Position numbers and translations under genes: made by a program. The notes under the pieces were generated by a model, which was not told where the DNA came from, did not search any database, and worked only from the letters and a program-made list of their open reading frames with translations. From Sulfurovum sp. (lineage in GTDB: Bacteria > Campylobacterota > Campylobacteria > Campylobacterales > Sulfurovaceae), in contig DAOUPF010000001.1 in the NCBI GenBank assembly GCA_030626265.1, forward strand, positions 1-21,492: a DNA stretch of 21,492 nucleotides. Reading direction: 5' to 3'. Positions within the stretch are counted from its first letter, which is position 1. Every line of letters starts with the position of its first letter. Below, piece after piece: positions 1 to 6,992 of the stretch.

Positions 1-93
1 ACAGTGATGGATGCTCTTAATTCAGTAGATACAAGTGGAATGAAGAAACCAGGTAAGACTGTGAAAGAACAGTATACTTTTCAAGGAGATTAG
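1..93 (+). CDS. C-terminal end of an unknown phage protein (partial)
   Basis: The first frame is open from the window edge to a TAG at 91-93, giving 30 residues that end in VKEQYTFQGD. The start lies outside the window. A strong AAGGAG at 83-88 inside its last codons serves the next gene, whose ATG follows the stop directly, as expected for tightly packed late genes. The fragment is too short to assign. Its position just before a large internal virion protein suggests another structural protein. Confidence 0.6.
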   Translation, partial: TVMDALNSVDTSGMKKPGKTVKEQYTFQGD

Positions 94-3000
94 ATGATAA
101 ATCAGTCAGGGGCAGATAACCCTTATGAGATAGTACCAGGTGAAGAGGGGCAAGTAACTGCTCCATCTTATCAACCTCAGTTTGAACTACCTGAAGCAGA
201 TACAACAAGTGGCTATGTTGAGCCTACTAAGTCATTCGATACCACTCTTGTTGATGATATAATGAATGAAAAAGAATCTGAATACAGTAAGCTTAGAAGT
301 GTTGCTGTATCTAAAGAAGATACTAAGGCTGAGATGCAGAGAAGAATGCACATAAGAACAACAGCAGGTCAAGACCCAGATAAAGCCTACAAAGAACTTT
401 TTGGTGATGGTAGTGTCAGATGGAATAAAGAGAAGTTTGAAGTTTTGGAGCAGACAAGAGAAAAGGTATCTAACATATCAGCAGCATTAGGTGCTATTAA
501 TATAGATATGGTTGATATAGTTAGTGGTAACTTAAGTGAACAAGAAACTAAAACACTGACAGCAGTAGGTGAGCATGGTGTTAAAGAGGGTTGGTTTGAT
601 TACTATAACATCCATACTGGTATAGCATATACTCCTGAGGGAGTACCAATACCAATGAATTCAGGTGGTATACAAAATGTTATTATGGCTAACCTTGGTG
701 AAACAGCAGGAGCTGTAGCTGGTGGTATTATGTTACCTATGGTAGTTAATCCTGCTACAGCTGTACCAGTTGTATCATTAGGTATTGCAGGTAGTATGGT
801 TGGTGCTGGTGTAGGTAGGGTTCAGGATATTAAACGTAATGAAGCTCTACTTGCTGATCAGAATGTAACTAACAAACCAATGAATGGCTTTGAGCTGTTT
901 GGTGAGGGTGTTGATGCTGCTGTTACTGATGGTGTATTAGGTAAGGCTATTCATTTCATAGGTTCTAAAGGTACATCTATTGCTAGAGGTTTATTTCAGT
1001 CATTGGCTGGTAAGAATACTAAGTCAGCAATAGGTACCATATCAGAACTAACTGGACTTACTGACTCAGAGCTAACTAAGAGAGGTAAAGAATATGCTAG
1101 AATGGGTGGTATTGAGTGGAATCCTTCTGACTTTGAAGCTCAGCGTAACATCATTCTTAGAAACGAAATAGAGAACAACCCATCTTTGCAGGGCTATCTA
1201 ACTAAGGTTGTTGAAGAGCCTGCTATAGCTCAGATGTTAAGAAAGAACGTATCTTCAAGAACATCTACACTTAATGGAATAGGTGCTAGTTCAACAGTAG
1301 ATGGAATGTTAGGTATGGTTAAAGAGTCTGATGAAGCTGCTAAAAGAATGATGGGTTCAGTCAGAGGTGCTTTGGATGATTCTTTTGAAGGTATTGAATT
1401 ACCCACTGAACAATTAAAGTCTCAAATGCGTCATATAAGAGAGGGCTTAGCCCCTTATATGGCTACGGTAGAGGAAAGAGGTGCTAGGGGTGCTTTAGAT
1501 AAAATTAACGCTTCTATGGCTACCTTAGATGCTAATCCTAGTCTAGGTCAATTGTTTAAGGTAAGAACTGATTTAAATAACCTATTACGAAAAGTAGGTA
1601 TGTTTGAAGAGGGTGCAGCAGTAAGAAGTCAAAGATTAGGTACTGTTGACACACCATCACTAAGTTCTACTTATAGAGCTATAGATAATCAAATAGATAC
1701 AGTGATCAAGAACACACCATATCTTGACAATGCTGCTAAGCGTAAACTATTAGATTTCAAACATACAAGTGATGTTGCTTATTCAGCACATATGAAAGCT
1801 ATGAATACTAAATGGGTTAAGGGATTAATGTCTGAGGGTGCTACAGCTAAGAAATCATTAGATAAACTAATGGTATTAGGTAAAGAGGGTAGAACTCAAT
1901 ATGATACTATTATGGAGAACATGTCTAAAAGTAATCAAGATGCTCTTGAACAATCTATGGTTAGAAGATCATTGGATAAGGTTAAGGTTGGTAAAGATGG
2001 GTATTCATTAGGTAATGCTAGTGATGATCTACTACAGTTGAGACCTAGGATCAAAAACCCTCAAGCATTAGATAGACTAGATTCAACTGTGCAGGCAGCT
2101 AAGTTGTTTGAACAAGATCCAGTAATTAGCATGATAGCTAATCATAGAATGGTTTTAGATAAACTAGCTAAAGCAGGTCTTACATATAACCCTAAAGCAT
2201 CACTTCTTTATGGTATGTGGTCTAAAACATTCCCTAGACTACAGACAAGCTTTGTAAACATTATAGAGCAAGTCCCTGGACTTAAACACATTATGGCTTG
2301 GAATCCAATGTATGGAGCTATTAAAACTTCAGCTAAAGAGATCAATGTTGCTAACGCAGCTAAGAATGCTTTTGAGACTGGTCAACAGACAGACTTTAAG
2401 CGATTCTTAGATAGAGCTTTAGCTTCAGATAGTTTACCAGCAGCAGCAAGAAAATCTATTCAAGGTATAGCTAAAGAGTATGCCAAGCTAGCATCTAGCT
2501 TTGAAGGTAATCAAGCTGAGATTAAGAAGTTCATGAATGCTGTGAAAAACAACCCTGACATGGCTGGTCCAATACCTCCAAGTGCTCCTAAAGGAACCAT
2601 TGAAAAACTTAGGAAAGAGGGTCACATTAGGCAAGCTAATGCAGTAGCAAGAGCTGAGAGAGAACGAGAGATTAAACTAGCTGAACAAGAAACAGCACTA
2701 GCTACAGCACTAGAAGCTAAAGGTGCAAGAATAACTGAGCTTGAAAATAAAGTTACTATGCTTAAAGAAGCTAATCAGGTTGATACTCATGTTGCTAAGA
2801 TTGAAAATGAGTTAGCTATTACTGAACCACCAGTAACACTATCACCAAGGGCAGAACGTGCTGCCAGGATGGAAACAGCTGCTGGAAAAATGGAACCACT
2901 TAGAGAGGTTCTTGGTTCACAGAGTGGTATGGATGTTACTGGTTCCTCTGATGGTGTTATTAGAATTAGCTATAACAACTCACCAAGAAGTAGTTTCACT

Positions 3001-3576
3001 ATTAGAGATGGTGTAGTTAGAGCTAATACATCAGGTTTAGTACGTGGTTCAGGAGCAGGAGCTAAAATATACTCTGCTGTTTGGGATGGTGTAGAAGCAG
3101 TAGGACTTAAAGCTCAGCCAACAAGTGGTATGTTTCCAGTAAATAGATTTAGAATGACAGTTAATATGTTGCAGTATGTAGCTAAGAGAAGAACAGATGC
3201 TAGACATGTACTACTGTATTCTGCTGGTTCTAAACCACAAGTATCTGTACCTAGTAAATTCCATGGGTTACCACTAACAATGGATAGAGCTAAGGTTATA
3301 GCTGATAACTTTAAAAGACATATTAATAGATATGTATTGCCAACAGGTGTAAATATAAAGAGAACTACAACAGATGAACAGTTACAAACTATAGTTGATT
3401 CTCATCAAGCTTCACGTGCTGGTCACAATAAACCTTTTGGGTTTAAGACAGCTAAGTTGTTAAGAGATTATATGAGAACTGGTAACTTGAGAATGCAAGC
3501 AGCTATATTAGGTGTTCTAGGTGTCCAGTCAGACTTTGTAAGTTTACTTGAAGGAGCGGACAATGAACAGAAGTGA
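94..3576 (+). CDS. Large putative internal virion / DNA-ejection protein
   Basis: This protein of 1160 residues has no family I can name. AAGGAG lies five bases before the ATG. A glycine- and alanine-rich hydrophobic stretch at about residues 198-243 could be membrane-interacting. Most of the rest is polar and helical, with a predicted coiled coil at about 850-910 rich in Glu, Lys and Ala. A mixed alpha/beta segment follows at about 945-1040, and the C terminus is helical. Very large proteins of this make-up directly before a lysozyme-like protein and the lysis genes are typical of podovirus internal core or ejection proteins, which form the channel carrying DNA through the envelope. That role is inferred from size, composition and context, not from a motif. 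A large polyvalent-type protein is the main alternative. The end overlaps the next gene by 14 bases. Confidence 0.55.
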   Translation: MINQSGADNPYEIVPGEEGQVTAPSYQPQFELPEADTTSGYVEPTKSFDTTLVDDIMNEKESEYSKLRSVAVSKEDTKAEMQRRMHIRTTAGQDPDKAYKELFGDGSVRWNKEKFEVLEQTREKVSNISAALGAINIDMVDIVSGNLSEQETKTLTAVGEHGVKEGWFDYYNIHTGIAYTPEGVPIPMNSGGIQNVIMANLGETAGAVAGGIMLPMVVNPATAVPVVSLGIAGSMVGAGVGRVQDIKRNEALLADQNVTNKPMNGFELFGEGVDAAVTDGVLGKAIHFIGSKGTSIARGLFQSLAGKNTKSAIGTISELTGLTDSELTKRGKEYARMGGIEWNPSDFEAQRNIILRNEIENNPSLQGYLTKVVEEPAIAQMLRKNVSSRTSTLNGIGASSTVDGMLGMVKESDEAAKRMMGSVRGALDDSFEGIELPTEQLKSQMRHIREGLAPYMATVEERGARGALDKINASMATLDANPSLGQLFKVRTDLNNLLRKVGMFEEGAAVRSQRLGTVDTPSLSSTYRAIDNQIDTVIKNTPYLDNAAKRKLLDFKHTSDVAYSAHMKAMNTKWVKGLMSEGATAKKSLDKLMVLGKEGRTQYDTIMENMSKSNQDALEQSMVRRSLDKVKVGKDGYSLGNASDDLLQLRPRIKNPQALDRLDSTVQAAKLFEQDPVISMIANHRMVLDKLAKAGLTYNPKASLLYGMWSKTFPRLQTSFVNIIEQVPGLKHIMAWNPMYGAIKTSAKEINVANAAKNAFETGQQTDFKRFLDRALASDSLPAAARKSIQGIAKEYAKLASSFEGNQAEIKKFMNAVKNNPDMAGPIPPSAPKGTIEKLRKEGHIRQANAVARAEREREIKLAEQETALATALEAKGARITELENKVTMLKEANQVDTHVAKIENELAITEPPVTLSPRAERAARMETAAGKMEPLREVLGSQSGMDVTGSSDGVIRISYNNSPRSSFTIRDGVVRANTSGLVRGSGAGAKIYSAVWDGVEAVGLKAQPTSGMFPVNRFRMTVNMLQYVAKRRTDARHVLLYSAGSKPQVSVPSKFHGLPLTMDRAKVIADNFKRHINRYVLPTGVNIKRTTTDEQLQTIVDSHQASRAGHNKPFGFKTAKLLRDYMRTGNLRMQAAILGVLGVQSDFVSLLEGADNEQK

Positions 3577-4282
3577 GTTAGATTACTATAACAAATATAT
3601 AGATCAGTTTGAGAGTACTGGTAGTGAGAGTAAGAAATACACTGCTCACAACAAAGGTTCTGGAGCATATGGTAAGTATCAACACTTGCCATCAACAACT
3701 ACTAAGGCTGCAAGGGCTACTGGTAAATCTGTTGAGTATCTGAAAACACCAGCTGGTCAAGAGGAAGCTCAGGGTTGGTTACTAAATGAGAATATAGATG
3801 AGCTAAAGAGAAGAGGTATACCTGTTACTGGAGCTAATGTATATGGTATACATCAGCAAGGTGGTTACTTACTTAGCAAGATGGTGCATGGTAAGGAGTT
3901 AACAGATAAAGATCGTAAACTAATATCAGACAATACACCAGCTAAGTATAAAGGTAGTGGTGATGTAGTTACAGATTGGTATGCAGCTTATGATAAAAAG
4001 GGTGATAGTGAATATACCACAAGTGTGTCATCATCGACAGCACCGGTACATGATCCTATAGATAATCCTATAGCACCTGAACAAGGAATGGATCAGCTTA
4101 GTTTAGGTACTATTAACTTTGATGATCAAACATCTACAGAAGATGCTTTCAAACCTATTGACTTTAAAGCAGCTAAGAATGAATGGAAGATGGAAGATTT
4201 AGGTCAAGATGTGGATTTACTAACTCCTGACGAGTTTGGTACTCCTTACAATATGGCTATTAGTACGGGTGATAAGAAATAA
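3563..4282 (+). CDS. Transglycosylase-like virion protein
   Basis: The product has 239 residues. The ATG at 3563 is chosen because AAGGAG (3551-3556) sits six bases before it; an in-frame TTG at 3548 has no such signal. Residues 13-45 read IDQFESTGS, then HNKGSGAYGKYQHLP. This resembles the lysozyme/lytic transglycosylase pattern of phage tail and internal virion proteins, with Glu17 the likely catalytic acid. A second block, NVYGIHQQGGYLLSKM, also fits that fold. The last 90 residues are acidic, low-complexity and probably flexible. In the virion such enzymes open a local hole in peptidoglycan during DNA entry. Overlap with the large internal virion gene upstream supports an ejection-machine role rather than host lysis. 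The fold assignment rests on pattern recognition only. Confidence 0.55.
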   Translation: MNRSELDYYNKYIDQFESTGSESKKYTAHNKGSGAYGKYQHLPSTTTKAARATGKSVEYLKTPAGQEEAQGWLLNENIDELKRRGIPVTGANVYGIHQQGGYLLSKMVHGKELTDKDRKLISDNTPAKYKGSGDVVTDWYAAYDKKGDSEYTTSVSSSTAPVHDPIDNPIAPEQGMDQLSLGTINFDDQTSTEDAFKPIDFKAAKNEWKMEDLGQDVDLLTPDEFGTPYNMAISTGDKK

Positions 4283-4330
4283 CAGCTTGGTACTACCTAA
4301 TGGATACCTAACAAATAACAAGGAGATGAA

Positions 4331-4360
4331 ATGAGAAGTGAGGAAAGTGTGGATGTTTAG
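4331..4360 (+). promoter_or_regulatory. Nine-codon upstream reading frame overlapping the lipoprotein start
   Basis: An AAGGAG at 4319-4324 stands at good distance before an ATG at 4331. That frame encodes only MRSEESVDV before TAG at 4358-4360. The ATG of the lipoprotein gene (4353) lies inside it. Ribosomes ending on the mini-frame could restart at 4353, so it may act as a coupling leader for lysis-gene expression. It may equally be chance, because a separate GAGGAAA (4340-4346) already precedes 4353. Confidence 0.3.
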
Positions 4361-4496
4361 ATTGAAGGTAATAACTAGATGGGTTTTATTTTTTGTGCTT
4401 TTGCTTCAGATGGGGTGTACAACAGCTCCACTTGTATCTATAAATATAGATAAATCTAATGTAAGCTTAGAACAAGATGTAAAGGATAACAAATGA
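4353..4496 (+). CDS. Small lipoprotein, candidate outer-membrane lysis protein
   Basis: The product has 47 residues. A basic N terminus (MFRLKVITR) is followed by a hydrophobic stretch WVLFFVLLLQMGC ending in a lipobox with Cys22, so signal peptidase II cleavage and lipid attachment are expected. The mature part is only about 26 polar residues. GAGGAAA at 4340-4346 is the likely ribosome site. The stop TGA overlaps the ATG of the endolysin gene (4493-4496). Small lipoproteins beside a phage endolysin are often outer-membrane spanin subunits (Rz1-like). This one is not proline-rich, as many Rz1 proteins are, and no separate Rz partner was recognised, so the spanin role is a guess from position. 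The lipoprotein call itself is well supported. Confidence 0.65.
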   Translation: MFRLKVITRWVLFFVLLLQMGCTTAPLVSINIDKSNVSLEQDVKDNK

Positions 4497-5260
4497 TGAA
4501 AAAGATGAGAGTGGGTTTAGTTTTAGTTTTAGTTTTAGTTTTAGCTATGTTGTTGATAGGTTGTAGTCAACAAGTAGCACCTGAAACAGAAACAGAAACA
4601 GACGTTGATATAGCAAAGCATGTACCTAATACAACCAAAGAAAAATTGATTTTAGTGTTTCATACTGCTAATATGTCAGAGATAGATAAGTTTTATGAGG
4701 GTCTACAGTATGCATATTATTTTGATATGCGAACTAAGATGAATGAAGATATGTACTTAGCTACAGTCTTAACAGAAGTAGGTAGTGATCTAATAGGGGT
4801 GAGAGAGAATCTAAACTATTCTTGTGATGCCTTACCTAGTATCTTTTCCTACTATAGAGAACATGGAGGATACAATACAGATGGAAGATGCAGTGGTCAC
4901 GATGCTAACCAATACCTCATTGGAAGTAAGGTTTATAGTAATAGGCTTGGCAATGGTGACGTTGATAGTGGTGACGGATACACTTATAGAGGTGGTGGTT
5001 ATGCACAGACCACAGGTAAGTATAACTACTCTATTATTACAGATGGGATTAATCATAGGGTTGGTAGCAAGTTTACTCCTTCTGATTTTGCTAATCATAT
5101 TACTAACACTTACATCGCTAACCTTGGTGGTTTAGGTTATTGGTTACAAGTAGGTGCTAGTGATTGCACAACTATGAACTGTGTAACTGATAAATGGAAT
5201 TATTATACTGATAGTAGAGAAGAACGCAATACCAATTATAATTGGATAAAGGAGATGTGA
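4493..5260 (+). CDS. GH19 chitinase-like endolysin with lipoprotein signal
   Basis: The product has 255 residues, or 254 from the second ATG at 4496. Residues 1-24 form a signal with a run of alternating Val and Leu ending in LLIGC, a lipobox with Cys24. A Glu/Thr-rich linker follows. From about residue 60 the protein matches the glycoside hydrolase 19 pattern of phage endolysins: a Glu at position 95 in VLTEVGS, then RENLNYS, then YSNRLGNGDVDSGDGYTYRG followed by YAQTTGKYNY. Family members cut the sugar backbone of peptidoglycan, with the Glu as general acid. A lipobox is unusual for an endolysin and implies export and membrane tethering, perhaps in place of a classical holin-gated route. 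The gene overlaps the small lipoprotein before it and the membrane peptide after it, forming a lysis cassette. Confidence 0.8.
   Translation: MMKKMRVGLVLVLVLVLAMLLIGCSQQVAPETETETDVDIAKHVPNTTKEKLILVFHTANMSEIDKFYEGLQYAYYFDMRTKMNEDMYLATVLTEVGSDLIGVRENLNYSCDALPSIFSYYREHGGYNTDGRCSGHDANQYLIGSKVYSNRLGNGDVDSGDGYTYRGGGYAQTTGKYNYSIITDGINHRVGSKFTPSDFANHITNTYIANLGGLGYWLQVGASDCTTMNCVTDKWNYYTDSREERNTNYNWIKEM
4516..4544 (+). repeat. TTTTAG hexanucleotide repeat inside the endolysin signal sequence
   Basis: Four perfect TTTTAG units (4521-4544) follow a TTTAG unit and encode the alternating Val-Leu core of the lipoprotein signal. The unit is six bases, so loss or gain of a copy keeps the frame and changes the hydrophobic core by two residues. 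Confidence 0.85.
4583..4600 (+). repeat. GAAACA hexanucleotide repeat encoding the endolysin linker
   Basis: Three perfect GAAACA copies encode ETETET directly after the lipobox region. Copy changes would alter linker length in frame. This is a second six-base repeat within 70 bases of the first. Confidence 0.8.
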
Positions 5261-5349
5261 TGATATTAGCTGATGTTATAGGTATTGTGATTGGTTTAGG
5301 TATATTGTGGGTACTTTTAATTATCTCAGATTCTATAAGAGATGGTTAA
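5260..5349 (+). CDS. 29-residue single-span membrane peptide, lysis region
   Basis: The ATG overlaps the last base of the endolysin stop, and AAGGAG at 5249-5254 stands before it. The product is MILADVIGIVIGLG followed by ILWVLLIISDSIRDG: one transmembrane helix with a short polar tail. Its place at the end of the lysis cassette makes a holin-like or lysis-accessory role possible, but nothing in the sequence proves it. Its stop overlaps the start of the zinc-finger gene at 5342. Confidence 0.6.
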   Translation: MILADVIGIVIGLGILWVLLIISDSIRDG

Positions 5350-5500
5350 AAAGAAATTTAAGATAATCACTTGTAAAAACCCTAAGTGTAAACAACCACG
5401 ATTTATGATTGAGAAAGGTGTTTTTGAAAGGTACTGCTCTCCTGAATGTAGATTAGAACATAGAGAGGATATGAAAAATGATCGTAGGAAGAAGAAATAG
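5342..5500 (+). CDS. Small zinc-finger protein, NinG-like N-terminal motif
   Basis: The product is 52 residues and very basic. Cysteines 11 and 16 (CKNPKC) and 32 and 36 (CSPEC) form a C-X4-C ... C-X3-C zinc site. The arrangement, with KPRF-like residues between the pairs and YCSPEC, resembles the N-terminal zinc motif of lambda NinG-type proteins, but the nuclease part is missing. The gene overlaps the membrane peptide by 8 bases and ends in a basic tail DRRKKK. Nucleic-acid binding is likely; its role is unknown. Confidence 0.6.
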   Translation: MVKKKFKIITCKNPKCKQPRFMIEKGVFERYCSPECRLEHREDMKNDRRKKK

Positions 5501-5669
5501 TTTTGTAAGCTGTAAGTGTGGAGTAAAGTATATAGGTGGTTATGCAGAGTGCCCCAGGTGTGGAGCTATGAAAGCAGTAGCTCTTCACTATTCAAGTAAG
5601 CCTGAACATCCTCCACAGAAGTTGCTACAACCACCAAACCTCCAGCAGCAGCAATCTCTTGCATCTTAA
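5478..5669 (+). CDS. Small zinc-ribbon protein overlapping a convergent gene
   Basis: The product has 63 residues. Residues 12-28 hold CKCGVKYIGGYAECPRCG, a compact zinc ribbon (C-X-C ... C-X2-C) that is unlikely in a chance frame. The start overlaps the preceding zinc-finger gene by 23 bases, with a weak GAGAGGA upstream. The last third, rich in Pro and Gln, is read from the strand opposite the VRR-NUC gene and so may be little constrained. It is the last plus-strand gene before transcription direction changes. Confidence 0.5.
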   Translation: MIVGRRNSFVSCKCGVKYIGGYAECPRCGAMKAVALHYSSKPEHPPQKLLQPPNLQQQQSLAS

Positions 5670-5850
5670 ACTCTTGAAGTGGTGTGGCTTTCATACCAGG
5701 CTGCTTCACTTCAACACCAAAGAATCTCCCTTTAAAACAACATATAATATCTGGCCAACCTGCCTTACTCATACCTATAGTTTTGTTACATATAGCACCT
5801 ATGGATTTTAAGAACTTCATTATCTTAGTTTGAATTGCTGCTTCTGTCAT
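5566..5850 (-). CDS. VRR-NUC domain nuclease
   Basis: The product has 94 residues. The ATG at 5850 is preferred over a GTG at 5862 because GGAG lies six bases before it. The sequence shows the compact VRR-NUC fold of the PD-(D/E)XK superfamily: an N-terminal helix EAAIQTKIMKFLKSIG, then SKAGWPDIICCFKGRFFGVEVKQPG with the catalytic Asp and the E-X-K pair, then a helix starting PLQEFKMQEIAAAGG and a final strand VVVATS. The length matches stand-alone phage members. These enzymes are structure-specific nucleases, proposed to cut Holliday junctions or flaps during phage replication. The gene is the last one in the minus-strand operon. It overlaps the 28-residue membrane gene upstream by ATGA and the plus-strand zinc-ribbon gene tail to tail. 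Confidence 0.85.
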   Translation of the reverse strand: MTEAAIQTKIMKFLKSIGAICNKTIGMSKAGWPDIICCFKGRFFGVEVKQPGMKATPLQEFKMQEIAAAGGLVVVATSVEDVQAYLNSEELLLS

Positions 5851-5933
5851 TTCATTCTCCACATAATATACTCCATTAAAACTATAACCATGACTACAAC
5901 TATTGTTGCAGATATTGCGTGCTCATAAATCAT
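5847..5933 (-). CDS. 28-residue single-span membrane peptide
   Basis: The product is MIYEHAISATIVVVMV followed by IVLMEYIMWRMK: one hydrophobic helix with a basic end. An AAAAGGAGATAGA precedes its ATG, a strong ribosome site, and its stop overlaps the VRR-NUC start by ATGA. Good translation signals at both ends and a clear membrane helix argue that it is real despite its size. The function is unknown. Confidence 0.6.
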   Translation of the reverse strand: MIYEHAISATIVVVMVIVLMEYIMWRMK

Positions 5934-5934
5934 T

Positions 5935-6036
5935 CTATCTCCTTTTATCAAATACCTTAACTATCAGTCCAAAAACTAACAGGACAAGAACTCCTGAGAG
6001 TCCACCTAGTATAACACTCATTATAAGTTCTATCAT
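5935..6036 (-). CDS. 33-residue single-span membrane peptide
   Basis: The product starts MIELIMSVILGG, continues LSGVLVLLVFGLIVKVF and ends DKRR: a single transmembrane helix followed by positive charges, so the C terminus probably faces the cytoplasm. GAGGAAA precedes the ATG, and the start overlaps the upstream stop by ATGA. It lies in tandem with a second, unrelated membrane peptide gene. Its function is unknown; it lies among DNA-metabolism genes, not beside the lysis cassette. Confidence 0.6.
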   Translation of the reverse strand: MIELIMSVILGGLSGVLVLLVFGLIVKVFDKRR

Positions 6037-6239
6037 TCTATTTCCTCACCATCTCTTAGTTTCTCCCAGTGGGATATGGCTGTGAGCATTTTCTTGATTA
6101 TGTAAGTATTCCACTCACTATAATGGTTATTCATATGAACAGCTAAATTCTCTTTGAGCAAAGCTATTCTAAAGTTGGCTACATGCATAGGTACTCTTGG
6201 TACATCTTCCCTACCATATAGCTCAAAATTGCTTATCAT
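6033..6239 (-). CDS. Unknown 68-residue protein
   Basis: I do not recognise this protein. It is soluble and mostly helical, with aromatic residues spread along it (HWEKLRDGEEIE at the end) and no cysteines. AAAGG stands before the ATG. It overlaps its neighbours by four bases on each side, so it belongs to the nuclease operon. Confidence 0.6.
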   Translation of the reverse strand: MISNFELYGREDVPRVPMHVANFRIALLKENLAVHMNNHYSEWNTYIIKKMLTAISHWEKLRDGEEIE

Positions 6240-6478
6240 GTGTTTGAACCTTTACCACTATAAGTTATTGTACCTCTTGTTAACATCCAAGCTGGTAGTG
6301 GTTTCTTTTCATCAGTATTGAATCTATGTGCATCACTTAGATAGTAGGCTTGACGTTGTAACTTAGCAAAAACAGGTGAACAGATATGACAATACTTACC
6401 CCTAGCTATCTTTCGTATAGTAGTAACAACGTTTTTACAGTCTGAGTTTCTACAAGAATCTAAGTACATCTGTCTCAT
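6236..6478 (-). CDS. Small zinc-binding protein, unknown
   Basis: The product has 80 residues. Two cysteine pairs near the N terminus, CRNSDC and CHIC (residues 9-14 and 30-33), would bind one zinc. The segment between them (KNVVTTIRKIARGKY) is basic, which suggests nucleic-acid binding. The C-terminal half has no recognisable motif. The start follows the exonuclease stop by one base, and no strong ribosome site is seen, so translation may depend on coupling. Confidence 0.6.
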   Translation of the reverse strand: MRQMYLDSCRNSDCKNVVTTIRKIARGKYCHICSPVFAKLQRQAYYLSDAHRFNTDEKKPLPAWMLTRGTITYSGKGSNT

Positions 6479-6479
6479 G

Positions 6480-6992
6480 TTATGGTCTTATACAGTATTT
6501 AATCTGATGTAGGCAGTCATCAATTCCATTGTGTTTAGTTCCTACAAAAGATAGTTTAGATTTATCTACATGCATATCAGCTGCTCTTGTTCTAACACAT
6601 TTATCAATCCAGAAAGGAGCAACAAATGATGTTTTGTGTCTTTTATATAGGTTACGAACCATTACATTATCAAATGATGGACTGTTACCCCATAAACCAC
6701 TACAATCAGCTGATTCTACAAAATCATTAAAGGCTTTAAGAACATCAGCTACTGGATGTCTTTCCAATCTAACTAATTGTTTCTGTGCCTGCTTATCCTG
6801 ACTTAACCACCACATAACAGTATCACCATCAATGATAGCACCATTATCAAGTTGCTCTTGAATATCAACTCCCATTTCAAACCGATTACCAGTCTTACCA
6901 GTATTTAGTTCAAACTCTACAGCTGAAATACTTACTATAACTCCATTACTGTCTGTACTTAGTGTCTCTATATCTAACATTATATTTTTCAT
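6480..6992 (-). CDS. DEDDh 3'-5' exonuclease, Rv2179c-like
   Basis: The product has 170 residues. It opens with MKNIMLDIETLSTDSNGVIV, the ExoI motif with Asp7 and Glu9 in a short beta-strand start. WGNSPSFDNV carries the ExoII Asp108, and KHNGIDDCLHQ carries the ExoIII His154 and Asp158. This order and spacing, plus the MWWLSQ segment at 60-65, fit the small RNase H-fold exonucleases of phages related to Rv2179c. It probably degrades single-stranded DNA or RNA ends 3' to 5'. The separate DNA polymerase has its own proofreading domain, so this enzyme more likely serves recombination, host DNA breakdown or RNA processing. AAGGAG precedes the ATG, and the start overlaps the helicase stop by ATGA. 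Confidence 0.85.
   Translation of the reverse strand: MKNIMLDIETLSTDSNGVIVSISAVEFELNTGKTGNRFEMGVDIQEQLDNGAIIDGDTVMWWLSQDKQAQKQLVRLERHPVADVLKAFNDFVESADCSGLWGNSPSFDNVMVRNLYKRHKTSFVAPFWIDKCVRTRAADMHVDKSKLSFVGTKHNGIDDCLHQIKYCIRP

Noticed and set aside
4516..4600. Short repeats considered as a CRISPR-like or origin repeat
   Set aside because: The units are only six bases with no spacers and code in frame for the endolysin signal and linker.
4824..5135. Second frame of 103 codons inside the endolysin gene
   Set aside because: Its hydrophobic, Thr/Leu/Ile-rich product comes from the GGT-rich endolysin codons read out of frame, and the endolysin frame carries clear GH19 motifs.
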